DNA of 44,468 nucleotides from Actinomycetota bacterium. GTDB lineage: Bacteria; Actinomycetota; Acidimicrobiia; Acidimicrobiales; Ilumatobacteraceae. Every line of letters begins with the position of its first letter. Positions within the stretch are counted from its first letter, which is position 1. A model generated the notes under the pieces. It was not told the DNA's origin. It did no database searches and saw only the letters and a list, made by a program, of their open reading frames with translations. Position numbers and translations under genes: made by a program. Positions 22,114 through 29,389 of this stretch are shown piece by piece. The DNA lies in NCBI GenBank assembly GCA_026393475.1, contig JAPLAA010000037.1, positions 1 through 44,468 of the forward strand. The letters are read 5' to 3'.

Positions 22114-23367
22114 ATGGCCATGAACTGCAAGCCCGTGCCCACGCTCGACGAGCGGATCAACGACATCCGCATGCGCACGGCCGAGATCGTCAACACCGAC
22201 ATCATCCCGAACGAGGGTCGGCTGTGGGCCGAGCGGCGCGAGGGCGAGTCGTTCCATGAGCGCACGGCCGTGCTCGAGCTGCGCGCCGAGATCAAGGAGA
22301 AGGTCAAGCAGGCGGGCCTGTGGGCGCCGCACCTGCCGAAGGAGTACGGCGGCATGGGCCTCGACTTCCTGGCGCACGCCTACATGAACGAGGTGCTCGC
22401 CTATGCGATCGGCGCGGCGTCGCTGTTCGGCGTGGTGGCACCGAACTCGGGCAACCAGTCGATCCTCGTGAAGTACGGCACCGAGGAGCAGAAGCGGCAG
22501 TGGCTGATGCCGCTGATCGACGGGACGATGGAGTCGGGCTTCTCGATGACCGAGCCGCACAACCCGGGCTCCGACCCTCGGTCGCTCGACACGAACGCGG
22601 TGGTCGACGGCGACCACTTCGTGATCAACGGCCACAAGTGGTTCACCTCGAACGGCATCGACGCCGACTTCTTCATCGTCATGTGCCGGGTGACGGAGAA
22701 GGACGCGGTCGACAAGAAGTCGGGCCCGATGGTGCAGATCATCGTCCCGGCCGCGACCAAGGGCGTGAACATCGTCCGCGGCATCGGCGTGTGGGGTCGC
22801 AAGGAGAGCGACCACTGCGAGGTGAAGTACGAGGACGTGCGCGTGCCCGTGGCGAACGCGCTCGGCCGCGTGGGTGAGGGGCACCAGGCCGCGCAGGACC
22901 GCCTGGGCGCCGGTCGCATCTTCCACTGCATGAACTCGATCGGCCAGATGTGGCGGGCGTTCGACCTGATGGTGGAACGGGCGGCGAGCCGCGAGGTGCA
23001 CGGCGGGGTGCTGGCCGACAAGCAGTTCACCCAGGGCGCGATCGCCGACAGCTACATCGACATCCAGACGGCACGGCTGTTCACGATCCACGCGGCCGAG
23101 AAGATCGACCAGGAGTTGCAGGCCGCCCGCACCGACATCAGTGCGATCAAGGTCTACGTGCCGGCCGCGTACACGCGGGTGGTCGACCGGGCGATCCAGA
23201 TCTGGGGTGCGGCCGGTGTCTCGAACGACCTGCCGTTGTGGGGCATGTACCAGGGGGCGCGCACGCTGCGCATCGCCGACGGCCCCGACGAGGTGCACAA
23301 GATCCTGATCGCCAAGAACGTGCTCGGTCAGTACGCGAAGGGCGAGGACTGGGACTTCGGCAACTGA
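22114..23367 (+). CDS. Acyl-CoA dehydrogenase, ACAD10/11-like
   Basis: A 417-residue FAD-dependent acyl-CoA dehydrogenase that would introduce the alpha-beta double bond in an acyl-CoA. The N-terminal helical domain contains LPKEYGGMGLDFL. The FAD/substrate loop is SGFSMTEPHNPGSDP, then FVINGHKWFTSNG. The C-terminal domain ends with QIWGAAGVSND...LRIADGPDEVHK. The ADGPDEVH ending is typical of the ACAD10/11 branch, whose substrates are branched or hydroxylated acyl chains, rather than classic medium-chain enzymes. The ATG at 22114 is chosen because of the -10 box seven bases upstream; a second ATG two codons later is possible. It is convergent with the secreted-protein gene. Confidence 0.88.
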   Translation: MAMNCKPVPTLDERINDIRMRTAEIVNTDIIPNEGRLWAERREGESFHERTAVLELRAEIKEKVKQAGLWAPHLPKEYGGMGLDFLAHAYMNEVLAYAIGAASLFGVVAPNSGNQSILVKYGTEEQKRQWLMPLIDGTMESGFSMTEPHNPGSDPRSLDTNAVVDGDHFVINGHKWFTSNGIDADFFIVMCRVTEKDAVDKKSGPMVQIIVPAATKGVNIVRGIGVWGRKESDHCEVKYEDVRVPVANALGRVGEGHQAAQDRLGAGRIFHCMNSIGQMWRAFDLMVERAASREVHGGVLADKQFTQGAIADSYIDIQTARLFTIHAAEKIDQELQAARTDISAIKVYVPAAYTRVVDRAIQIWGAAGVSNDLPLWGMYQGARTLRIADGPDEVHKILIAKNVLGQYAKGEDWDFGN

Positions 23368-23375
23368 GGCGGTCA

Positions 23376-23387
23376 CCCGGTGCCGGG
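23376..23387. terminator. Short GC palindrome between convergent genes
   Basis: CCCGG-TG-CCGGG sits between the acyl-CoA dehydrogenase stop and the convergent secreted-protein stop. The stem is only 5 bp, so confidence is low. Confidence 0.3.
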
Positions 23388-23398
23388 CGGCGCGGAGG

Positions 23399-24199
23399 TC
23401 AGCCGATCACGACGAGCGACGCCTGGTCGAAGACCAGGTCGAACACGCTCGTCGCGTACACCTCGGGTGACTGGATGTACACGGCCAGGTAGTCCGTCCC
23501 GGCGGGCACGACGTAGTCGATCGCGTAGCGCGTCGGCGTCGAGCTGACGGCGGTGATGTACGTCGCGACGTCGGAGAGATAGCCGCCGCCCGGGGCGAAG
23601 GCCTCGACGCCGACGGCTGCGTACGAGCGCACCATCGAGGCCGGCCCGGTGCCTGCAGCGGTGACGCAGATGGAGAAACGGACGAGTTGGCCGGCCGACA
23701 CACCGCGGATCGGTGCTTGGTAGAACTGCGCCTTCCCGGTGCCGTCGTCGTCGGGCTGGCCCACGTACGTGAACGCCTTCGCCTGCGTGCCGTCGACCAC
23801 GCCGTGCGTGGTGGAGATCGAGTAGATCGGGCGGCCGACCGTGGTCGACTCGTCGATCCACGCGCCGGCCGGTGCGCCGTTCTCGAACGACGGATCGACG
23901 AGGAGGTTGGCGCCCGGGGTCTGTGGTGCGCCGACGCATTCACGCGCTGCGGGCGCGCCCGTGGCGGTCGGCGCGCTGGTGGCCGCCGCCGGCTCGCTCG
24001 TTGGCGGCGTGTCCCGCGGCGGCCCGCTCTGCGATGCCACGACGGTCGTCGCAGGACTGGCGGCCGGCGACGGCGCAGCCGGTTGGCACTGTGCCGGCAC
24101 GAGCACCATGGTCGCGGCGAGGAAGCCGCTGCCGCCCAGGCGGCGGCCTCGGCGCCACGAGGGCGTCCTCAGATGGCGATGAGCGTTGTTCCCAATCAT
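23399..24199 (-). CDS. Secreted protein with C-terminal carbohydrate-binding-like beta-sandwich
   Basis: A 266-residue exported protein. Arg-rich residues 1-20 followed by GSGFLAATMVLVPAQC form a signal-peptide-like start. The Cys is not in a clean lipobox (PAQC), so lipidation is doubtful. Residues 35-85 are an Ala/Pro/Thr/Ser-rich linker. The rest starts ANLLVDPSFENGAPAGAW, the usual opening of CBM4/9/22-type jelly rolls (N..G.FE.G...W), and continues as a beta-rich domain. No catalytic domain is present, so it may bind a surface glycan. A -10 box six bases upstream supports the chosen ATG. The fold assignment is by pattern only. Confidence 0.6.
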   Translation of the reverse strand: MIGNNAHRHLRTPSWRRGRRLGGSGFLAATMVLVPAQCQPAAPSPAASPATTVVASQSGPPRDTPPTSEPAAATSAPTATGAPAARECVGAPQTPGANLLVDPSFENGAPAGAWIDESTTVGRPIYSISTTHGVVDGTQAKAFTYVGQPDDDGTGKAQFYQAPIRGVSAGQLVRFSICVTAAGTGPASMVRSYAAVGVEAFAPGGGYLSDVATYITAVSSTPTRYAIDYVVPAGTDYLAVYIQSPEVYATSVFDLVFDQASLVVIG

Positions 24200-24205
24200 G
24201 CGCGG

Positions 24206-24211
24206 AACCTA
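24206..24211 (-). promoter_or_regulatory. -10 element of a leaderless promoter (secreted protein)
   Basis: Read on the minus strand this is TAGGTT, six bases before the ATG at 24199, in the same geometry as the other leaderless genes here. Confidence 0.5.
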
Positions 24212-24248
24212 AATCGCGTGATTCGCGGGGTGGCGGATGCCAACCGGG

Positions 24249-24266
24249 ACCCCGCGTTTGCGGGGT
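24249..24266. repeat. Perfect hairpin in the divergent region before the nifJ operon
   Basis: ACCCCGC (24249-24255) and GCGGGGT (24260-24266) form a 7-bp stem around a GTTT loop, with CGGGA and TCCCG able to extend it through a small bulge. It lies between divergent promoters, so a regulatory role is more likely than termination. Confidence 0.5.
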
Positions 24267-24290
24267 ACGTCCCGGTGAGGCGGCGGCGCG

Positions 24291-24304
24291 TTTCCCGCGG
24301 GAAA
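24291..24304. promoter_or_regulatory. 14-bp palindrome TTTCCCGCGGGAAA, copy 1
   Basis: A perfect 14-bp palindrome 63 bases before the start of the small gene heading the nifJ operon. An identical copy lies at 38824-38837 upstream of the enoyl-CoA hydratase gene. It is probably an operator for a dimeric regulator of unknown identity. Confidence 0.55.
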
Positions 24305-24367
24305 TCGGGACCGGCACCGTGACCATCGGCCCTGTTCGGCACACGGACGGCGGTGCACCGTGGGGGC

Positions 24368-24601
24368 ATGTCGGAAGTCGAACTGGTCATCCACACCGTC
24401 CCGCACGAGGGCGAACCCCCCGCCGTCGATGGCACCGAACTCCCACCGCGCCGATTCGCGACGGTCGACGAGGCCAAGGCGGCCGCCGATGAGCTGCCGG
24501 TGCCCGATGGGTGGCAGCGCAAGGAGTCGATCCGCGACGTGCTCACCGGTGACGTGGTGTGCTGGCGCACCGATCGCGTCCCCGGCTGGCAGCAGCCATG
24601 A
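24368..24601 (+). CDS. Small uncharacterised protein heading the nifJ operon
   Basis: A 77-residue acidic, soluble protein beginning MSEVELVIHTVPHEGEPPAV and ending TDRVPGWQQP. I do not recognise a family. It has no cysteine pair for a metal cluster and no membrane segment. Its stop overlaps the ATG of nifJ (ATGA), so the two are translationally coupled. That suggests a small accessory or regulatory partner of the pyruvate:ferredoxin oxidoreductase (inference). Only five codons lie upstream in this frame to an alternative ATG; the one at 24368 starts a run of good actinobacterial codon use. Confidence 0.6.
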   Translation: MSEVELVIHTVPHEGEPPAVDGTELPPRRFATVDEAKAAADELPVPDGWQRKESIRDVLTGDVVCWRTDRVPGWQQP

Positions 24602-27600
24602 CGACGCACGGATCGGAGGACACCAGCACCCCGGTGGCCAGTCCGGGGGCCGGCTCGCTCGAGCCGGCCTCGGGCACGACCGCCGACCACCACATCCTCG
24701 ACGGCAACGAGGCCGCCGCCCGGATCGCCCACCTGATGAGCGAAGTGATCGCGATCTACCCGATCACGCCCGCGTCACCGATGGGCGAGTTCGCCGATGA
24801 CTGGAGCGCACGCGGTCACCAGAACCTGTGGGGCGTGGTGCCCGAGGTGATCGAGATGCAGAGCGAGGCCGGTGCCGCCGGCACGCTGCACGGCGCCGTC
24901 ACCCGTGGCGCCCTCGCCACCACGTTCACGGCGAGCCAGGGCCTGCTGCTCATGCTGCCGAACATGTTCAAGATCGCAGGCGAGCTCACCCCCGCGGTGA
25001 TCCACGTGGCCGCACGCACGATCGCCACCCATGCACTCAGCATCTTCGGCGACCACAGCGACGTGATGGCCGCCCGCACCACCGGCTGGGCGATGCTCTG
25101 CGCCAGCTCCGTGCAGGAGACCGGCGACTTCGCCGCTGTCGCACATGCCGCGACGCTCGCCACGCGAGTGCCGTACCTGCACTTCTTCGACGGCTTCCGG
25201 ACGAGCCATGAGCTCAACACCGTCGAGCTCGTCAGCGCCGAGCAACTCCGCGAGATGGTCGACGAGCGACTCGTGAGCGAGTTCCGCGACCGAGGTCTCG
25301 ACAGCGACCACCCGGTCATCCGCGGCACCGCGCAGAACCCCGACGTGTTCTTCCAGGCGCGCGAGGCGTGCAACCCGTTCCACGACGCGGTGCCCGCTGC
25401 GACGCAGGCCGCCTTCGATCAAATCGCCGCGCTCACCGGTCGGCAGTACCACCTGGTCGACTACCACGGAGCGCCCGACGCCGACCGCGTGATCGTGCTG
25501 ATGGGCAGCGGCGCCGGTGCCGTGCAGGAGGCGGTCGACGCGATGAACGCCGCGGGTGAGCGCGTCGGCGTCGCCGTCGTGCGTCTGTACCGGCCGTTCC
25601 CCACGGCGCAGCTCCTCGCCGCGTTGCCGCCGAGCGTGCGCACCGTCGCGGTGCTCGACCGGACGAAGGAGCCGGGCGCACCGTTCGAGCCGCTGCACCT
25701 CGACGTGCTGTCGGCCCTGTGGCACTCGGCCGACGAGCACTGGGTGGGCAGTGCGAAGCCGCGTGTGATCGGTGGCCGCTACGGCCTGAGCTCGAAGGAG
25801 TTCACGCCGGCGATGGCCAAGGCCGTGTTCGACGAGGCATCGGCCGAGACCCCGCGCAACGGCTTCACCGTGGGCATCGTCGACGATGTCACCCGGCTCA
25901 GCCTCGCCGTCGACCCGAGCTTCACGACCGACCACGCCAAGGTGCGCGCCGTGTTCTACGGGCTCGGCAGCGACGGCACCGTCGGTGCGAACAAGAACAC
26001 CGCCAAGATCGTCGGCGACCAGACCGACCTGCACGTGCAGGGCTACTTCGTGTACGACTCGAAGAAGTCGGGCTCCACCACGATCAGCCACCTCCGGTTC
26101 GACCCGAACCCGATCGCCAGCACCTACCTGGTCGACCAGGCCACCTTCGTCGGTGTCCACCAGTGGAACTTCCTGCAGCGCCTCGACGTGCTGAAGGTCG
26201 CCGCCCCCGGTGCCGTGGTGCTGCTCAACAGCCCGCACCGTCCCGAGGACGTGTGGGGTGCGCTGCCCGAGAGTGCGCAGCAGCAGGTGCTCGATCGCGG
26301 GCTCCAGCTGTACACGATCGATGCCGCTGCAGTTGCCAAGGCCGCTGGCCTCGCGGGCCGCGTGAACACCGTGATGCAGACGTGCTTCTTCGCACTGTCG
26401 GGGGTGCTCCCCACCGAGCAGGCGATCGCCGCACTGAAGGAGGCGATCGAGCACAGCTACGGCAAGCGGGGTGTGGTGATCGTCGAGCGCAACGTCGCTG
26501 CGGTCGACACCACGCTCGCGAACCTGCATCTGGTGCGGATCGGGGCCGCCGCCGACAGCGGCGTCCACGTGCGGGCGACCGTGCCGGCGGGCAGTAGCGA
26601 CTTCGTGCAGCGGGTGACCGCCAGGATGCTGGCGGGGGAGGGCGACCTGCTGCCCGTGAGCGCGCTGCCGCCCGACGGCACGTTCCCCACCGGTACCGCG
26701 AAGGTGGAGCGCCGCACGATCGCGACCGAGATCCCGATCTGGGAACCCGACCTGTGCATCGACTGCGGCAAGTGCGCGATCGTCTGCCCGCACGCGGCGA
26801 TCCGGTTGAAGGTCTACGAACCGGCTGCGCTCGCCGAGGGAAGCGTGTTGAAGACCAAGTCGTTCCGCAGCCGTGAGGTGCCGGGCCTGTCGTTGACCGT
26901 GCAGGTGGCGCCCGACGACTGCACCGGCTGCGGCCTGTGCGTCACGGCCTGCCCCGCGCACGACAAGAGCGAGGTGAAGCGCAAGAGCATCAACCTCCGC
27001 CCGATCGGTGACCACCTCGAGGTGGAGCGGATCGCGTGGGACGCGTTCCTCGCGACCGAGAGCGCGGACGCCACGGCGTTCGATCCGGCGTCGGTGAAGA
27101 CGAGCCAGCTGCGTCAGCCGCTGTTCGAGTTCAGCGGTGCGTGCTCGGGCTGCGGCGAGACGCCGTACCTGAAGCTGCTCACCCAACTGTTCGGCGACCG
27201 GCTGCTCATCGCCAACGCCACCGGGTGCTCGAGCATCTACGGCGGCAACCTGCCCACCACCCCGTACAGCACCGATGCCGACGGCCGTGGTCCGGCGTGG
27301 AGCAACAGCCTGTTCGAGGACAACGCGGAGTTCGGTCTCGGCATCAGGTTGGGCTACGAGGCCCAACGTCGAGCGGCGCTCGAGGCCCTCGACCGCCTGG
27401 CGGGCCGGGTCGATCCGGCGCTCGCCGCGGCCATCGCCGAACACGTCGACGACACCGACGATCACGGGGTGCGCGACCAGCGCAACCGGGTCGCGTCGTT
27501 GCAGTCGGCGCTGGCCGAGCTCGCCGCGCTCGACGCCGACGACCCCGAAGTCGCTCGTCTCCACGAGCTGGCGGGGGCGCTCGTCGGCCGGGCGGTGTGG

Positions 27601-28287
27601 ATCGTCGGCGGCGACGGGTGGGCGTACGACATCGGTGCCGGCGGGCTCGACCACGTGATGGGCAGCGGGCGCAACGTGAACATCCTCGTGATGGACACCG
27701 AGGTGTACTCCAACACCGGCGGCCAGGCGTCGAAGGCGACACCTCGTGGTGCGGTCGCGAAGTTCGCGGCGAGCGGCAAGGGCATCGCCAAGAAGGACCT
27801 CGGTCTCGAGGCGATGAGCTTCGGCGACGTGTACGTGGCCAAGATCGCTCTCGGTGCGAGCGACGTGCAGACGGTGAAGGCGCTGCTCGAAGCGGCGGCG
27901 TGGCCGGGTGTGTCGCTCGTGATCGCCTACTCGAGCTGCATCGCCCACGGCTACGACATGTCGCGGTCGATGACCCAGCAGAAGGCCGCCGTGCAGAGCG
28001 GACACTGGCCCCTCTACCGGTACCGGCCGGGGGTGGGGGAGAGCACCCACCCGTTCGAGCTCGACAGTGCCGAGCCGTCGGTCGCCTACGCCGAGTTCGC
28101 CCGTGCCGAGGCCCGGTTCGGCATCCTCAGCCGGACCGATCCGGAGCGTTCGGCAGAGCTGTTGCGGCTGGCCCAGAACGACGTCACCGGCCGGTGGAAC
28201 TACTACCAGCAGCTGGCCGGCGTCGAACGCCAGGCACCCGAACACGCAGCGAGCGCAGTGCTCGCGGAGACCGAGGAGGAGTCGTGA
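24598..28287 (+). CDS. nifJ: Pyruvate:ferredoxin (flavodoxin) oxidoreductase
   Basis: A full-length single-chain PFOR of 1229 residues. It oxidises pyruvate with CoA to acetyl-CoA and CO2, reducing ferredoxin. Domain I opens with IAIYPITPASPMGE. The 2[4Fe-4S] ferredoxin domain has Cys720/723/726/730 and Cys775/778/781/785. The cluster next to thiamine diphosphate has Cys849, Cys852, Cys877 and Cys1114, all present. The thiamine-binding motif is VWIVGGDGWAYDIG and the nearby VYSNTGGQASKATPRG is canonical. The start is the ATG overlapping the previous stop; a more distant upstream start would add only out-of-family residues. The downstream DHOD-like gene also overlaps. The enzyme is usually oxygen-sensitive, so its use here suggests micro-oxic growth or an oxygen-tolerant variant. 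Confidence 0.95.
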   Translation: MTTHGSEDTSTPVASPGAGSLEPASGTTADHHILDGNEAAARIAHLMSEVIAIYPITPASPMGEFADDWSARGHQNLWGVVPEVIEMQSEAGAAGTLHGAVTRGALATTFTASQGLLLMLPNMFKIAGELTPAVIHVAARTIATHALSIFGDHSDVMAARTTGWAMLCASSVQETGDFAAVAHAATLATRVPYLHFFDGFRTSHELNTVELVSAEQLREMVDERLVSEFRDRGLDSDHPVIRGTAQNPDVFFQAREACNPFHDAVPAATQAAFDQIAALTGRQYHLVDYHGAPDADRVIVLMGSGAGAVQEAVDAMNAAGERVGVAVVRLYRPFPTAQLLAALPPSVRTVAVLDRTKEPGAPFEPLHLDVLSALWHSADEHWVGSAKPRVIGGRYGLSSKEFTPAMAKAVFDEASAETPRNGFTVGIVDDVTRLSLAVDPSFTTDHAKVRAVFYGLGSDGTVGANKNTAKIVGDQTDLHVQGYFVYDSKKSGSTTISHLRFDPNPIASTYLVDQATFVGVHQWNFLQRLDVLKVAAPGAVVLLNSPHRPEDVWGALPESAQQQVLDRGLQLYTIDAAAVAKAAGLAGRVNTVMQTCFFALSGVLPTEQAIAALKEAIEHSYGKRGVVIVERNVAAVDTTLANLHLVRIGAAADSGVHVRATVPAGSSDFVQRVTARMLAGEGDLLPVSALPPDGTFPTGTAKVERRTIATEIPIWEPDLCIDCGKCAIVCPHAAIRLKVYEPAALAEGSVLKTKSFRSREVPGLSLTVQVAPDDCTGCGLCVTACPAHDKSEVKRKSINLRPIGDHLEVERIAWDAFLATESADATAFDPASVKTSQLRQPLFEFSGACSGCGETPYLKLLTQLFGDRLLIANATGCSSIYGGNLPTTPYSTDADGRGPAWSNSLFEDNAEFGLGIRLGYEAQRRAALEALDRLAGRVDPALAAAIAEHVDDTDDHGVRDQRNRVASLQSALAELAALDADDPEVARLHELAGALVGRAVWIVGGDGWAYDIGAGGLDHVMGSGRNVNILVMDTEVYSNTGGQASKATPRGAVAKFAASGKGIAKKDLGLEAMSFGDVYVAKIALGASDVQTVKALLEAAAWPGVSLVIAYSSCIAHGYDMSRSMTQQKAAVQSGHWPLYRYRPGVGESTHPFELDSAEPSVAYAEFARAEARFGILSRTDPERSAELLRLAQNDVTGRWNYYQQLAGVERQAPEHAASAVLAETEEES

Positions 28288-29288
28288 CCGACCTCACCAC
28301 CATGTACCTCGGGCTGAAGCTCCACAGCCCGTTCGTGGCGTCGCCCGGTCCGGTCACCGGCGACCCGGCGATGTGGCCGCGACTCGAGGCCGCCGGTGCC
28401 GGAGCCATCGTGCTGCCGAGCCTGTTCGAGGAGCAGATCGAACACGAGGCCTTCGCCGTCGAGTACGCCCTGGGGTACGGCGCCGACAGCAACGGCGAGG
28501 CGCTCAGCTACCTGCCGCATCTCGACGGTGTCGAGGTCGGACCCGACCACCACCTCGATCTCGTCGAGGACGCGAAGGCAGCGCTGTCGATCCCGGTGAT
28601 CGCCAGCATCAACGGCGTGTCGCCCGGCGGGTGGGTGCGCTACGCCAAGCTGCTCGCCGAGGCGGGCGCCGACGCGATCGAGCTGAACCTGTACGACACC
28701 GTCACCGACCCGATGACCTCGGCCACCGAGGTGGAGCACCGCTACATGGAGCTCATCGAGGAGGTGAAGCAGGAGATCAGCATCCCGTTGGCCGTGAAGA
28801 TCGGGCCGTGGTTCACCGCGCTCGCCCACACCGCGAAGGCGTTCGAGCTCGCCGGTGCCGATGGGCTGGTGCTGTTCAACCGGCTGTATCAGCCCGACAT
28901 CGACCTCGACACCTTGGAGGTGCGCCCCCGGCTCCAGCTGTCGACCTCGGCCGATGCGCGTCTGCCGTTGCACTGGATCGGTGTGCTGCGCGAGTTCTCC
29001 CGGGGATCGCTGGCCGCCAGCGGGGGAGTGCACACCGGGATGGACGCGCTGAAGCTGCTGCTCGCAGGCGCCGATGTGGTGATGACCACCAGCGCGTTGC
29101 TGCGGCACGGCCCGGAGCACCTGCTCGACATCCGTCGCGAACTGGTGACGTGGATGGACGAGCGCGACTACGACAGCGTGCGCCAACTGCGGGGCAGCGT
29201 CAGCCGGGCCAACGTTCCCGACCCGGACGTGTACGACCGGGCCAACTACTTCCAGACCATCCACAGCTGGGTCGAACGCGCTCACTGA
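28284..29288 (+). CDS. Dihydroorotate dehydrogenase-like flavoprotein linked to nifJ
   Basis: A 334-residue FMN TIM-barrel protein of the dihydroorotate dehydrogenase superfamily. It begins TMYLGLKLHSPFVASPGPVT and keeps the barrel phosphate-binding stretch LAASGGVHTGMDALKLLLAGA. The NFxxP-type orotate-binding features of true PyrD are replaced (ELNLYDTVTDP), so I do not call it pyrD. DHOD-like genes next to nifJ occur elsewhere, including cyanobacteria (from memory), which suggests a functional link such as electron transfer to or from ferredoxin. The GTG start overlaps the nifJ stop (GTGA). It is the last gene of a three-gene operon. Confidence 0.82.
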   Translation: MTDLTTMYLGLKLHSPFVASPGPVTGDPAMWPRLEAAGAGAIVLPSLFEEQIEHEAFAVEYALGYGADSNGEALSYLPHLDGVEVGPDHHLDLVEDAKAALSIPVIASINGVSPGGWVRYAKLLAEAGADAIELNLYDTVTDPMTSATEVEHRYMELIEEVKQEISIPLAVKIGPWFTALAHTAKAFELAGADGLVLFNRLYQPDIDLDTLEVRPRLQLSTSADARLPLHWIGVLREFSRGSLAASGGVHTGMDALKLLLAGADVVMTTSALLRHGPEHLLDIRRELVTWMDERDYDSVRQLRGSVSRANVPDPDVYDRANYFQTIHSWVERAH

Positions 29289-29297
29289 GCATCCCTC

Positions 29298-29342
29298 TTG
29301 ATACCCCTGGGGGTTTGCAAGAGATACCCTATGGGGTATAGT
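29298..29342 (+). promoter_or_regulatory. Promoter with CsoR/CstR-like operator before the MMPL gene
   Basis: A -35-like TTGCAA (29315-29320) and -10-like TATAGT (29337-29342) are 16 bases apart. The perfect palindrome ATACCC-TATG-GGGTAT (29324-29339) fills the spacer and overlaps the -10. A second, weaker dyad ACCCC-TG-GGGGT is at 29303-29314. TA-flanked C-tract/G-tract dyads of this kind are bound by CsoR-family repressors (copper CsoR, persulfide CstR). No such regulator gene is in the window. Confidence 0.6.
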
Positions 29343-29389
29343 TCGTTCGTCCTTCCACCAGGACGTGGACACGAACGAGGAGTTGATCC

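Noticed and set aside
23399..24199. Lipoprotein call for the secreted protein
   Set aside because: The cysteine after the hydrophobic stretch is preceded by PAQ, which does not fit the lipobox, so only secretion is claimed.
28284..29288. Calling the flavoprotein pyrD (pyrimidine synthesis)
   Set aside because: Orotate-binding features are not clear, and the gene is welded to nifJ rather than to pyrimidine genes.
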